Notes: generated from the letters alone by a model not told the origin. A stretch of 64,000 nt of DNA from Ahaetulla prasina (GCF_028640845.1 NC_080540.1:280751524-280815523); one strand, 5' to 3'. Positions 42,915 to 55,119 are shown, numbered from the stretch's first letter. Numbers and translations: made by a program.

Positions 42915-43360
42915 GTCAGTAGCTTTTTGTTTGGTTTGGTTTGGTTTTAAAAATTACAATCGCGGAGGAAAATGGGGCATCTTTTCTTCCACATTCCTGC
43001 GCTCTGGATCTTAAGTTTGCAAAACAAAAGGACCCCCCTCAGCAAGTAAGTCGCTAAAATTTCTCCTCCTCCTCCTCCTCTGAATGCATCTAAGCTCTTT
43101 GGATTTATTTAGGTTCTGGTTATTGAATATCATATCATGTAACTTGTTTCTTCTCCTGTAAAAAAACAACAACAATCACTGCCCACCGCAGCTTGTTAAG
43201 TGGAGGCAGAAACATTGTAGAAGATTTAAACCGCAGAGACGCTGGCAAATCATTTCCCCTTCTACAAAATTGGAACTTGGTCGAAATTGTGATTATTATT
43301 ACCCCATCCTCTTTGCAGCCTGATAACTGGTGACCTTGTCTCTTCCAAGCTGAAATTACA

Positions 43361-43363
43361 AAA

Positions 43364-43457
<94 letters not shown>
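43361..43457. repeat. Compound (CTA)n(TAA)n microsatellite in ADAMTS12 intron 1
   Basis: About 20 ACT/CTA triplets (43361-43422) run directly into about 12 TAA triplets (43423-43457). Confidence 0.95.
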
Positions 43458-43990
43458 TGAAATGATCATTGATGATCATTTTCTTTAGAAAAATCATCTT
43501 CGCTCCAGAAACCACACTGAATGGGATTTTGAACAACCGTTTTTCCGGTTGCAGTTTTCTAAACTCGGACTGAGTTTGAGCAGTTGATTCATCAGTGTTT
43601 TTTTTTTTTTAAATATCTGACTCAAGAAAAAAGTAATAATTAAGAAAAGGGGCTTTTTGTCTTCCAATTTTGGCTCCAAGAAACAGTTTTATTATGACGA
43701 GGTCTATACATTGCACAAATCCAGCAAAAGCTATGTGAGAGCTGTTTATTGTTCATAGCCGTTTTGCATGAACGAGGAATTGTTTTGACATTTTGAGGCC
43801 CTCGGATGCAAGTCCTGGGACTTGCACTTAAATAATATGGATGGGGTTGGTTGATATTTTCACAGCTGTTGATTGTACAATTTGAACAGAATGTATGACA
43901 GTCAGATGCTCTGGGGATATTGCACGTTGTAATGGGTTGGATTCTGCTAAGAATCCTCTGCAAGGACCGCTCCATTTCTTGAGTTTCATA

Positions 43991-44045
43991 CAGGTAATCC
44001 TTGATTTAGAACAGTTCGTTTACTGACCTTTCAAAGTAACAACAG
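43991..44045 (+). mobile_element. Tigger/mariner-like MITE end fragment
   Basis: ACAGGTAATCCTTGATTTAG followed by 'acagttcgtttactgacc', corresponding to one end of the 3513 family. Confidence 0.4.
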
Positions 44046-44110
44046 CACTGAAAATAGCGATAACACTTATTTATATACCGCTTCATGGTGCTTTACAGCC
44101 CTCTCTAAGC

Positions 44111-44168
44111 CAGTGGTTCTCAACCTTTATAGTGCTGCGACCCCTTTAATACAATTCCCCATGATGAC
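44111..44168 (-). mobile_element. SPIN-like hAT end fragment
   Basis: CAGTGGTTCTCAACCTTTATAGTGCTGCGACCCC reads as the complement of the right end of the SPIN-like elements at 6928 and 35852, then stops abruptly at 'cccatgatg'. Only one terminus is present, so no TSD can be tested. Confidence 0.6.
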
Positions 44169-45175
44169 TGATTTCAACATGTATTTGAAAGTGGGACTAG
44201 ATGTAAGAAAGCGGAAGGCGAGATTCTTTCTTCCATTTCTTTTAGTTCGGATAGTAAGTACTCAAAATGATTTAAGAATATCTCAGCAAAAAAAAGTTTT
44301 AGGGGTACTTAGCATCAGTATTCATCTTTGAACTGAACTCAACCCTCGGTGATTTCACTGGCAACACTAAGTCACTGCCTTGTTTGGAATGTTTCTTTTT
44401 ATTTCTCAGTCTAGTTCTGGACTTTCACAGTTGTCTCTCACTGAAATATTATTCAAACAGAACCCTGATTACATTAGTGAGATTATTCAAGGTGAACTAG
44501 GTGTTCCCATTTGTTAGAAACATAGCATGAACTACATAAGAGGAAATTATGCAAAGAATAATTTTAGATGGAATTCATCAAAACAAAATGACTTGATGAG
44601 GACAAGCTGAAGTTCATGGGGTCATCATGAAAGTATTTTATTTATATATTTGAAATGAAACATAGAAACAAAATATTCTCATGACGACCCCATAAGGTTT
44701 ATCTTGTCCTATATGTTATTTACATTGTCCTTTAGGTAACGTAGAAAATAAGAACAGTTTAAGAATTCATTGTGCCAATTAAAAAGATTATTAAACTAGA
44801 AAGTAAAACACAAACTATTACAAAGCTTGGCTTGTCCTCCAGATATGTTGGTTAGAAATTCTGGAAGCTGTAGCTCTAATATTATCTTGAGAATCATAAG
44901 ATGAGGTTAGCTGACCTTGAAGAATAAAATATTTCCTAGAGATGAATTCCAGACAATGAAGAAACTATGCTAAAATTAAAGTGTAAAAAGCTAATCTTTA
45001 TTATATTGATTATATCCATAATTTATATATTTACCTATTTGTTAAATTTATTCGCTGCCCATCTCACATCTCGCTGTAAGGCTATTCTGGGCAGCTTACA
45101 ACATAATGCAGGGGGGGGAAAAGATAAAACATGTAAACGTAACAATAGCAAAGGAATATAACAAAAATAAAAGAT

Positions 45176-45408
45176 GGAAATAACAATAGCAACAGCATGT
45201 AACACTTCACAGTGCTTTACAGCCCTCTCTAAGCGGTTTACAGAATCAGCACCTTGCTCCCAACAATCTGGGTCCTCATTTTACCCACCTCGGAAGGATG
45301 AAAGGCTCAGTCAACCTTGAGCTGGTCAGAATCGAACTGGTGGCAGTTGGCAGAATTAGCCTGCAAAACTACATTCTAACCACTTGCGTCATTATGGCTC
45401 TTGTGCAA
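45176..45408 (-). mobile_element. tRNA-derived SINE
   Basis: 'agtgctttacagccctctctaagcggtttacagaatcagc' and 'gctggtcagaatcgaact ... ctaaccacttgcg' form a tRNA-like SINE in minus orientation. A tail fragment of the same family is at 44058-44110. Confidence 0.6.
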
Positions 45409-45501
45409 TAATATGAAAATAAAGAAGATGGACAGAGCAGGAGCAGGAAACGTAGGTGGGAGGTGGGGTCAGCTAATAGCCACCTCCAGTGTGGAACTCT
45501 C

Positions 45502-45743
45502 CAGGGGTGAAATTCAGCAGGTTCTGACAGGTTCTGGAGAACCGGTAGTGGAAATTTTGTGTAGTTTGGAGAACCGGCAAATACCACCTCTGGCTGGCCC
45601 AAGAGTGGGGTGGGAATGGAGATTTTGCAATATCCTTCCCCCAGGAGTGGGGAGGGAATGGGGATTTTGTGGTATCCATCCCCTGCCATACCCACCAAGC
45701 CACACCTATAGAATCGGTAGTAAAAAATTTGAATTCCACCACT
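45502..45743 (+). mobile_element. hAT MITE (ACCGGTTCT family) in ADAMTS12 intron 1
   Basis: 242 bp with ends CAGGGGTGAAATTC and GAATTCCACCACTG, exact 8-bp duplication GAACTCTC (45494-45501 and 45744-45751). Inner 'aaccggtagtggaaatttt' is present. Confidence 0.85.
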
Positions 45744-46285
45744 GGAACTCTCCCATTTGTTCCCTAAGCCAGGTTTTCAGGCCCTTCGGAAGGATAGGAG
45801 AGTGGGGGCAAACCTTGCTCTGTGGGGCAGGATTTTCCAGAAGGCTGGTGCTATAGCAGATAAGGTTCTTCTGGGTCCCATCAGTCAGAGTTCCTTATTC
45901 ATGGACCGATAATAAATGAAGAGTTTCTGAAAAACGTTGGGCATTTAAAAGCAGCAAGAATCTTGCCTCACAAGTTAACTGATCTCGCTGCCACATGGCA
46001 ATTATTTAGGCGCACTGATGAGGAAGATCTCATTTACCATCGGCCTATTGAAATCAGATCACAATTAATTTATTTCAATAGACATATTATTAAGCAGGAT
46101 ATAAACCCAATGTCTCAAACATGCTTCAATGGTTCAAACGTTGAAGTTGGCAGGGGAATAATGTTAATTTACTGTAAATAGATTACAGTAAATGTTATCT
46201 ACTGTAAATATAATAAACTCTAATATTAATAGTGATCATTTTTTTTAAAAAGCTAAGTTTTGATTCTCTTTTTTTAATTCCCTAG

Positions 46286-46644
46286 ATCAATTTGTTAAAG
46301 CGCTGGAAGATTACCAAGTGGTTAACCCAGAAAGAGTTGATGGAGATGGACATTTTCTCTCCTACCATTTACATCTCCATGGGTCAAACTTCAGGGGGAA
46401 AAGAGATTCCAAGAAAAAGGACAGTAAAGCATATTATAAAATTAGGCACAAAAACAAGGATCTCTTCTTTGACTTAACTCTTCACCGAGAATTACTGTCC
46501 AATAATTATGTTCTGGAAAAGCGCTACGGCAACTACTTTGGTGCTAAGATCACTCCAAGCGTAGTGTCATGTCACCTTCTTGGGACGGTCATGGATTCTG
46601 ATTCCAGGAACGGAACAGCGGCGATCAGTACTTGCAATGGGCTA
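46286..46644 (+). CDS. ADAMTS12: ADAMTS12 exon 2 (propeptide)
   Basis: Second coding exon, bounded by acceptor TTTTTTTAATTCCCTAG ending at 46285 and donor GTAAGT at 46645. It completes codon 43 (GAT) and adds 119 codons, ending in phase 0 after CNGL. The peptide belongs to the reprolysin-family propeptide of ADAM-TS proteases. Recognisable blocks in order are FVKALEDYQVV, RVDGDGHFLSY, the basic GKRDSKKKD, KDLFFDLTL, LLSNNYVLEKRYGN, CHLLGTV and NGTAAISTCNGL (one NGT sequon). The order and spacing fit ADAMTS12 (the closest paralogue is ADAMTS7), and linkage to RXFP3 decides for ADAMTS12. Pro-, metalloprotease, disintegrin and thrombospondin domains beyond this point lie outside the window. I found no exon 3 in the remaining 17.3 kb of intron 2, though a short exon could be missed by eye. 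Confidence 0.95.
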
Positions 46645-46741
46645 GTAAGTGACTGAATTATTTGGAAATCGTTATCACCCTTTATCATTGTAAAAGGAAG
46701 ATAGTCTGAAACCAGCCCAACCTTAGGAATAAAAAAACCTG

Positions 46742-46860
46742 ATTTTTTAAAAAAAGTTTTTTATTAATAATTCAAAATTAAAAACATTGGACATAGATAT
46801 GACATCACTGGTTCCAAGCATCTTCCAATACTTTAAACTAATACATAATTTTTTTTTAAA
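46742..46860 (-). mobile_element. L1-like 3' UTR fragment
   Basis: 'gttttttattaataattcaaaattaaaaacattggacat' and 'gacatcactggttccaagcat' match the fragments at 57750 and 58610. Confidence 0.55.
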
Positions 46861-46975
46861 TTTGCATTTATATCCCCCCTTCTCCGAAGACTCAGGGCGG
46901 CTTACACTATGTTAAGTAATAAACATAATAAACTAATGATAATATAATAATATATTTCTTAAACCTTATATGTTA
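46858..46975 (-). mobile_element. L2-tailed SINE fragment
   Basis: 'ttatatccccccttctccgaagactcagggcggcttacac' is the complement of the L2-like tail; the head is missing. The Sauria SINE at 46986 follows directly. Confidence 0.55.
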
Positions 46976-46985
46976 TTTACACATA

Positions 46986-47338
46986 GGTAAAGGTAAAGGT
47001 TCCCCTCGCACATACGTGCTAGTCATTGCCGACTCTAGGGGGCGGTGCTCATCTCTGTTTCAAAGCCGAAGAGCCAGTGCTGTCCAAAGACGTCTCTGTG
47101 GTCACGTGGCTGGCATGACTCAATGCCAAAGGCGCACGGAATGCTGTTACCTTCCCACCAAAGGTGGTCCCTATTTTTTCTACTTGCATTTTTATGTGCT
47201 TTCGAAACTGCTAGGTTGGCAGAAGCTGGGACAAGTAACGGGAGCTCTCCCCGTTACACGGCAGCACTGGATTCGAACAGCTGAGCTGCCGACCTTTTGA
47301 TCGATAAGCTCAACATCCTAGCCCCTGAGCCACCGCGT
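46986..47338 (-). mobile_element. Sauria-type SINE in ADAMTS12 intron 2
   Basis: Minus orientation, 'ggtaaaggtaaaggttcccctcgcac' tail at 46986 and head 'ctagcccctgagccaccgcg' at 47316-47338. Confidence 0.88.
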
Positions 47339-47417
47339 TCACATAATATAATAATAATTTATACCTTATTTCTATACAATTATACATATCTATAGATACA
47401 TATACCTAGCTATACAA

Positions 47418-49442
47418 TTCACATACTGATTTTGTCCGAGGCTGATCGGACACTAGTGAAGTCCTATACTAGGACTTACCTAGTGGCACTGAGGGAAGCG
47501 AGGCGTTGCTACGCCTCCTCCCTCATTGTGTCGGCAGATAACCGCCCAGCCGCCCTGTTTCGGGTGACTCGTTCCCTCCTTCATCAGGGGGAGCGGGATG
47601 ACCCGTTGCAGGGACGTGCTGAGGAGTTTAACGGTTATCTATACGATAAAATCGTTCAGCTTCGGGACGGTTTGGACCAAAATTGCAGTGGCCCAGGGGA
47701 GGCGTCCGAGGGTGGTCTTGGCGATATTTTATGGGATGAGTTTGACCCTGTGGCTCCCGAGGACATGGACAGGTTGTTGGGTAGGTTGAATGCCACCACA
47801 TGTTTACTGGACCCGTGCCCCTCCTGGCTGGTGCTGGCCACCCAGGAGGTGACACGAGGCTGGCTCCAGGCAATTACGAGCGCCTTGGTGGAGGGAGTCT
47901 TCCGCCGCCTTGAAAGAGGCGGTGGTGAGACCCTCCTCAAGAAGCCTGCCTTGGACCCAGCTGTTTTAGGTAATTATCGTCGGTCTCCAACCCGCTCGCG
48001 AAGGTTGTAGAGAGTATGGTGGCATATCAGTTTCCTTACACCTGGATGAAACTGTCTATCTAGACCTGCTCCAGTCCGGTTTCCGCCCGGTTACAGCACG
48101 GAGACGGCTTTGGTCGCGTTGGTGGATGATCTCTGAGGCCAGGGATAGGGGTGTTCCTCTGCCCTGGTCCTATTAGACCTCTCAGCGGCTTTTGATACCA
48201 TCGACCATGGTATCCTGCTGCGCCGGTTGGAGGATTGGGAGTGGAGGCACCGCTTATCGGTGGTTCTCCTCCTATCTCTCCGATCGGGTCGCAGACGGTG
48301 TTGACGGGGGCAGAGGTCGGCCCGAGGCGCCTCACTTGTGGGTGCCGCAGGGTCGATTCTCTCGCCTTTGTTCAACATCTATATGAAGCCGCTGGGTGAG
48401 ATCATCAGTGGCTTCGTGTGAGGTACCAGCTGTACGCTGATGACACCCAGCTGTACTTTTCCACACCGGGCCACCCCAATGAAGCTATTGAAGTGCTGTC
48501 CCGGTGTCTGGAAGCCGACGGGTCTGGATGGGGAGAAACAGGCTCAAGCTCAATCCTCCAAGACAGAGTGGCTGTGGATGCCGGCATCCCGGTACAGTCA
48601 GCTGCAACCGCGGCTGACTGTTGGGGCGCAGTCATTGGCCCCGACGGAGAGGGTGCGAATTTGGGCGTCCTCCTGGACGAACGGCTGTCCTTTGAAGATC
48701 ATTTGGCGGCCGCCTCCAGGAGAGCTTTTACCAGGTTCGCCTGGTACGCCAGTTGCGCCTTTCTGGACCGGGATGCCCTATGCACGGTCACCACGCCTCG
48801 TGACGCCTCGCCTGGATTACTGCAATGTTTCTACATGGGGCTCCCTTGAAGGGCATCCGGAGACTGCAGTTAGTCCAGAATGCGGCTGCGCTGGTGATAG
48901 AAGGAGCCTCGTGGCTCCCGGGTGACACCTATCCTGCGCAGACTGCACTGGCTACCTGTGGCCTTCGGGTGCGCTTCAAGGTGTTGGTGACCACCTTTAA
49001 AGCGCCCATGGCATAGGGCCGGCTATTTACGGGACCGCCTTCTGCTACCGAATACCTCTCACCGACCTGCGCCTCACAGAGAGGGACTCCTCAGGGTGCC
49101 GTCAGCTAGGCAGTGCTGCCTGGCGACGCCCAGGAAGGGCCTTCTGTGGGGCTCCCGCCTCTGGAACGAGCTCCCCAGGACTTCGCCAACTCTCGGACCT
49201 TAGAACCTTCCGTCGTGAGCTTAAAACACACTTATTTAGGTGCGCAGGACTGGACTAGGTTTTTTAGATTTTTAAATTTTTGAAATTTTAAATTTTATAT
49301 TGATTTTAATTGGTTTTGGTAATCAGGCTGGTTAGAATAAGTTTTTTATTTGTGTTTTAATCTGTATTTATATGTCCTTTTTATATGCCTGTTAACCGCC
49401 CTGAGTCCCTCGGGAGATAGGGCGGTATACAAATGTGATCAA

Positions 49443-49481
<39 letters not shown>

Positions 49482-49490
49482 AAATGGACC
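47418..49490 (+). mobile_element. L2 LINE, 5'-truncated, many small indels
   Basis: Frames in succession encode L2 ORF2: REARRCYASSLIVSADNRPA, FRVTRSLLH, NATTCLLDPCPSWLV, the reverse-transcriptase segments [15 protein letters not shown] (48177-48215, frameshifted) and YADDTQLYFSTPG (48430-48470), LGVLLDERLSFEDHLAAASRRAF (48660-48730) and LWNELP near 49160. The 3' UTR ends 'gccctgagtccctcgggagatagggcggtatac' and (AAAT)n at 49442-49485. CpG-rich for this region. At least four frameshifts make it inactive. Confidence 0.85.
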
Positions 49491-50218
49491 AAAATAGCAT
49501 TATAGGAAGAATTACCTGATACCTACAACTGGATTTTGTAGGAAAATTTTATCTTGAGGCCTTCTTAAATCTGAGCAATTGTGTGTACTTGATGGCTGTT
49601 GTTCTAGGATTGTTAGACCTTGGGGGCTGGTAGTCATCTTTAGAATTCAGAGAACATCACTGCTTTCATAAAAGCACAGAGGGAGATGATCGATTTAGAA
49701 ATAGGAAGTAAAAACAAAATAAAATAATAAAATAAATAATTGTTGTTATGGAAGGGCTTCTCAGTCACTAGTAGAGAAGCCACGTGGATTGAGATTGTGA
49801 ATATAACACATTCATCCATCCATTCATCAATCAACAGTAGGCATCTTTAGCAGTGGTTACTAGCACAAACAGAAGTGGCAAGTGTGACCATATGACACTA
49901 AAACCTGATCTCTATTTCTGGGTGTGTGGAATGTGTGCAATACATGTTAAAAAATGTCTGGGCTTGGATCCTCTAGCTGCACCTACCAGTTGAGCCCATT
50001 GTTACAGATGCACATCTGTACATGCATATCATCACATCTGTTTCTCCAGAAGGCAAATTGGAGATGTGGAAGGGAAAAAAAACAATAGTAAAACCACAAT
50101 TTGTCCACACCCTAATTGCAAGGACAACCATTCCTACATCCTCAGCCCTCAAGGTTAACGTGTGGAGGATGGAGCTGACTGCACTAACATTAGGGGACCT
50201 TGGGTGACAAAGTGTGAA

Positions 50219-50330
50219 ATACCGTATTTTTCGGAGCATAAGACGAACTTTCTCCCCCCCCAAAAAGTGGGTGGAAATGTCTGCGTCACACAGCGAATAT
50301 TGCGGTTGGAGGAGGGGGTTGGTACGGTGC
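50219..50330 (+). mobile_element. TIR MITE fragment ('CGGAGCATAAG' family)
   Basis: TACCGTATTTTTCGGAGCATAAG and 'aaaagtgggtggaaatgtctgcg' match the ends of the element at 30430-30842. The rest is lost. Confidence 0.55.
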
Positions 50331-50429
50331 CGATCATCTGTTCTATGCCGATCATCTGTTCTACGGTGCCAATGGGAACAAGCAATTCCCATTGGGAGAA
50401 GGCAGATTCACTTAACAAACATTGCAAAC

Positions 50430-50562
50430 ATTATAACTGCAGTAATTCACTTAATAACTGTGGCAAGAAAGGTTGTAAAGCAGAGAAAAACTTAATTATC
50501 TCACTTAGCAACATAAATTTTGGACTCAGTTGTGGTCATAAATCGAGGGCTGCCTGTATTTG
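50430..50562 (+). mobile_element. Tigger/mariner-like MITE fragment
   Basis: 'attcacttaataactgtggcaagaaaggttg' and 'ggtcataaatcgagggctgcctg' match the inner and terminal parts of the 3513 family in inverted order. Confidence 0.5.
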
Positions 50563-50576
50563 TATCAAATATATTT

Positions 50577-51482
50577 GGATTTGGATGCCGGCATCCCGGT
50601 ACAGTCAGCTGCATCTGCAGCTGACTGTTGGGGGCGAGTTAGTGGCCCCAAAGGAGGTGGTTCGCAACTTGGGCGTCCTCCTGGATGGACGGCTGTCTTT
50701 TGATGAACACCTGGCGGCCGTCGCCAGGAGGGCCTTTTACCAGGTTCGCCTGGTTCGCCAGTTGCGTCCCTTCCTTGATCGGGATGCCTTATGCACGGTC
50801 ACTCACGCTCTGGTTACGTCTAGGCTGGATTATTGCAATGCTCTCTACATGGGGCTGCCCTTGAGGTGCACCCGGAGGCTGCAGTTAGTCCAGAATGCGG
50901 CTGCGCGAGTAGTAACGGGAGCCGCTCGTGGCTCCCACGTGACATCGCTGCTCCGTAGCTTGCACTGGCTTCCTGTGGTCTTCGGTGCGCTTCAAGATTT
51001 TGGTAACTATCTTTAAAGCGCCCATGGCTTAGGACCCGGTACTTACGAGACCGCCTGCTGTTACCTTTGCCTCCCACCGACCAGACGCCGCACAGAGAGG
51101 GTCTCCTCAGGGTGCCGTCCGCCAAACAGTGTCGGCTGGCGGCCCCCAGGAGTAGGGCCTTCTCTGTGGGGGCAGTGGCGCTCTGGAACGAACTTCCCCC
51201 CGGCCTGCGTCAAGTGCCTGATCTTCGGACCTTCCGTCGTGAGCTCAAAACATATTTATTCATTAAAGCGGGACTGGCATAATTAGTGATGTATTTTAAT
51301 TGGGTTTTTTAATATTTTTAACTTCTTAATTTAAATTTTAATAATCAGCCTTTAAAATTTGCTCTTTTTAATTGTTGTTTTAAATTGTATACATCTTTGT
51401 TTTTGTTTTTATTTTGGCTGAGTCCTTCGGGAGAAGGGCGGTATAAAAATTTAATAAATAAAATAAATAAAATAAATAAATA
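50577..51482 (+). mobile_element. L2 LINE 3' part, second copy
   Basis: Frame 50577-51013 (MPASRYSQLHLQLTVGGELV, LGVLLDGRLSFDEHL, TSRLDYCNALYMGLPLR, LQLVQNAAARVVTGAARGSH) continues after a frameshift to 51280 (RSRAFSVGAVALWNELPPGL). The 3' end is 'gagtccttcgggagaagggcggtataaaaatt' with an AAATA tail. It overlaps the downstream half of 47418-49490 at similar quality. Confidence 0.85.
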
Positions 51483-51655
51483 TAAGAATAGCTCTGTAAG
51501 ATTAGAATGAAATTTCACGGAACCTGTCTTTAGGTGACCAATGAGATAGTTTCTGAAAAACTTGAAAAAGCAGCAATCAAAGGCCCCGGTGACCCATGCT
51601 TCCAGCTTGAGGCTCAAATGAGCTCTTAGATTTGATGCAATATCGTTTCTATAAA

Positions 51656-52055
51656 CCATAAAGAAGGCTGAGTGCCAAAGAATTGAGGCCTTTGAACTAT
51701 GGTGCTGGAGAAGACTCCTGCGGGTCCCTTGGACTGCAAGGTGATCCAACCAGTCAGTCCTAGAGGAAATCAACTCCAACTGGTCTTTCGAAGGCCAGAT
51801 CCTGAAGATGAAACTCAAATACTTTGGCCATCTAATGAGAAGGAAGGACTCACTGGAGAAGAGCCTAATGCTGGGAACAATTGAGGGCAAAAGAAGAAAG
51901 GGATGACAGAGAATGAGGTGGCTGGATGGAGTCACTGAAGCAGTCGGCGTGATCTTAAATGGACTCCAGAGGATGGGAGAGGACAGGAAGGCCTGGAGGA
52001 ACGTTGTCCATGGGGTCACGATGGGTCGGACACGACTTTGCAACTAACAATAAGC
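51656..52055 (+). mobile_element. Bov-B (RTE) LINE 3' end
   Basis: 400 bp from 'ccataaagaaggctgagtgcc' to 'ggtcggacacgactttgcaac', the classic Bov-B terminus, with a 9-bp duplication TTCTATAAA (51647-51655 and 52056-52064). Bov-B supplies the retrotransposition machinery for the Sauria-type SINEs elsewhere in the window. Confidence 0.88.
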
Positions 52056-52757
52056 TTCTATAAAGTTATCCAGTCCTTTCTTTATAGAGACTTAAGATCA
52101 TCTTACCATGTCTTAGATTCCTTTTCTGTCCTTTCCTTGTCTTCTTTTGTTCCTTCTTTTCCTCATGTATAAGAACTAGAGGTTCTGCTACATAGCTGCA
52201 GATCACTATTTTTTGCAGCTTCTGGAGATGTTAGCCTTTCAAGGTAGACAAGTTTAGGAAATGAGGGTTACGGGGACTCTTGAAATGTATTGAGATTTGG
52301 GGCTTCATAACAGAATATTGCAACCTGTCAAAGCTACTCTCAACTTCAACAGATACTCAACACAACCAAGATGGAATTGTGCTGAGTTTCTTTCCCACAC
52401 TTTTTACTTTCCCAGGACTCAACTCTCTTCTCTGTAACCGCCGGGCATTCCCTTCCTCCTTCTGTGAGTCAAACCCACATTCTGTCACTGGGACCCATTC
52501 CAGCCTTAATTACTGAAAATCCATGATTTCTGTTCTTTTAAGACAGGAAATATGAAAAGTCACATAAGACCAATAGGCTTAACCTCAAATTCCCAAGAAA
52601 AAAACAAGGGAAGAACCATGCTTTGCTCGGTCATTAGACTTAGTCAGATGCTCTCCTTCATCATCTGATGATGTCCTGATAGCCAAGATAAGGGACCCAG
52701 ATTGTTGGGGACAGTAGACTCACATTGTAAACCACCCTGAAAGAGAGTGCTGTAAAA

Positions 52758-52863
52758 CAGGGGTCTCCAACCTTGGCAACTTTAAGACTTGTGGACTTCA
52801 ACTCCCAGAATTCTGGGAGTTGAAGTCCACAAGTCTTAAAGTTGTCAAGGTTGGAGACCCCTG
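52758..52863. mobile_element. Palindromic hAT MITE, copy 6
   Basis: 106 bp near-perfect hairpin, exact 8-bp duplication CTGTAAAA (52750-52757 and 52864-52871). Confidence 0.85.
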
Positions 52864-53047
52864 CTGTAAAACATTACCGGGGGGGGGGGTATATAAATCT
52901 AAGTGCTATTGCTATTGTTATTGCCATCATCTTAAATTATTGTGATCCTCAAGAAAGCTTGTGATGCTTCTGGCTCTACTGTAAATTGCTGGTCCCCTTT
53001 CTGTCATCTGCAGATACTGGGGATGTAGCAATTGTAATCATCACTAT

Positions 53048-53640
53048 AAGGTAAAGGTAAAAGTTCCCCTCGCACATATGTGCTAGTCATTCCCAACTCT
53101 AGGGGGCGGTGCTCATCTCCGTTTCAAAGCCAAAGAGCCAGCGCTGTCTGAAGTTGTCTCTTTGGTCATGTGACTGGCATGACTAAATGCCAAAGGCGCA
53201 CGGAATGCTATTACCTTCCCACCAAAGGTGGTGTCCCTATTTTTCTTTCTTTTTTTAAAAAAAAAGTTTTTTATTGATTTTACAACAACACAACACGACA
53301 CAAATATACATAACACAAACACATAATATGTGTTTTCTTTTTACATGTCAGTTTTGTTTCTCATACTTTCTACTTTATATATTCCCCATTTTTCCCCTCT
53401 TTTATTATCTTTATCGTCCCTTTATATCTAGTTTTATTCATTATTTATTTATTTATATTTAGTTTTATTTAGTCCCTATTTTTCTACTTACATTTTTACA
53501 TGCTTTCAAACTGCTAGGTTGGCAGAAGCTGGGACAAGTAACGGGAGCTCACCCCGTTAGGCGGCACTAAGGATTTGAACCGCGGAACTGCCAACCTTTC
53601 GATTGACAAGCTCAGCGTCTTAGCCTCTGAGCCACCGTGT
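53048..53640 (-). mobile_element. Sauria-type SINE split by an L1-like 3' fragment
   Basis: Tail half 53048-53246 and head half 53472-53640 of one SINE in minus orientation. The gap 53247-53471 has a perfect 14-bp duplication on either side. Confidence 0.85.
53247..53471 (-). mobile_element. L1-like 3' UTR fragment in a SINE
   Basis: 225 bp starting with a T/A-run and 'gttttttattgattttacaaca', so its poly(A) faces left. 14-bp duplication GTCCCTATTTTTCT (53233-53246 and 53472-53485). Non-coding; origin from L1 is inferred from the tail and the long duplication. Confidence 0.6.
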
Positions 53641-55119
53641 CCCATATAATAATCACTATAATATAATAATCACTATAGGTATAGGCATTTGGAGGAAACC
53701 TTAACAATATCATGCGTATCATGATGTCATTGTGAAATTGCACACATCATGTCATTTGTGCAATAATGTCATAACACACGCCATGTTCTAAGTCTCCAGA
53801 GATGCCCAGGATTAAAAGTTTGCAGTTCCTACCTATCAGGGGTTGTCACATTTGTGAAAATGTACTCTATTTTAACATTGAATGTCAAGGGTCCTTTGGT
53901 GGCCATGCATTTCTTTTGACAGTAGAGATACCTCTAGACAATTTAGGTTTCTATCACCATGGTAACCTGGTTTAAACACTCCGAAAACTCGAGAGACATG
54001 TCATCTGGAGCAGGAAAAGAAAGACAGAATTTCTCTTGAATTTTCAAAACAAGGCATTTGGGTTGGCTCAAAGCCAGAATATCTGGAATGTGGAGAACAA
54101 TTTGAGTTTTGGCCTAGTCCGTAATTTAAAAAAAAGGAGAGAGACGGTTGCTTAGTGAGCTGGCAGGCAGCTGCAGCCTGCCAAATTCCAGCCCCAAGTA
54201 TGTTCTTGATCCTTAGCTCTTCCTTCTTTCCACAGATTAAACAAAGCCAATGTAAACATTTCAGAACATTCCCGCCCCCTTTTGGCTTCCACCCCATTAG
54301 AGAGAAATGAAAAAGCTTTGCTCCCTGGCAGGTCTGTAAAATCTCCTGGAGCTGTGTTCAAAAGCATACTCGAAAAGAGGGCCCGATATGGCTAGAAATA
54401 AGAAACGGTCTTGTTAGCTCTGTACAGGTAACCATCATAAAAAGTATCTGGAGAAAACCTTCAAATAAGAGTATCAAAGAGTTTGGTGTCAAGCATTGCC
54501 AAGAAAAGGGGCCAGGATCAAAGTGCAATGGCAAAGACAGCCCCTCCCTGTCTAGGGCAATCCAGATGTCCTGGATTACCATTCCCATAATTTTCAAAAA
54601 ATAGTTGGAGAAAACTGACATAAGTTTTATTCTAAACACACTGCATACTGAATAACCAGGCTCTTATTCCTGTCTTCTATTAGGAACAGGCCTCAAGGTT
54701 TTCAAAGGGATTCTGAATAAAACTGAAGTTTTAAAAATTTGCAACCCCGATTTTTAAGAGTTCAATTATTATTGTTGTTGTTGTGATTGTGGTTGCTGTG
54801 GTTGTATGGTGTTGTGGCAATAACCAGGAGACCACACTGCTATTGTAGAGTAGTAGCTTGCCAAAGTTCCAGTCCTCTTATAGGAAATGCTTGCATGCTT
54901 CCCAAGGGGGCCAGAGGAGAGTAAACTAGTTTCGCACCAGAGAGAAAGAAAGACGAGTGGTTCTTCTTGCAGGATCAGCCAAGGTCCCCTCCCTTCCCAA
55001 ATCTGCCTTACAAGCAGGCACCAGAATGGGAAAGTTCAGAGCCATCAGATATCTGACTGCCTGCACAGAGCACCAGCTTGTCTTCCCAACAAAGTGGTAC
55101 TTTTCTATCTATTTGCATA

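Larger units (their letters stand above)
42915..46285 (+). other. ADAMTS12: ADAMTS12 intron 1
   Basis: Intron bounded by GTCAGT (42915) and CCCTAG (46285). It contains a compound microsatellite (43361-43457), SINE fragments, a SPIN-like fragment (44111-44168), a short hAT MITE (45502-45743) and otherwise AT-rich DNA with no recognised function (notably 42921-43360, 43460-43980, 44170-45170 and 45760-46280). Confidence 0.85.

Noticed and set aside
42765..42950. 61-codon frame MGFPASKTCHASK... as a gene
   Set aside because: It is a shadow in another frame of ADAMTS12 exon 1.
42973..43045. Frame starting MGHLFFHIPALWILSLQ before a GTAAGT donor as an alternative ADAMTS12 first exon
   Set aside because: Its splice phase (2 leftover bases) does not fit exon 2, and the exon at 42788-42914 fits both in phase and in sequence.
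47432..48010. 192-codon frame as a host protein
   Set aside because: The content is L2 ORF2, continued by frameshifted segments to an L2 3' UTR.
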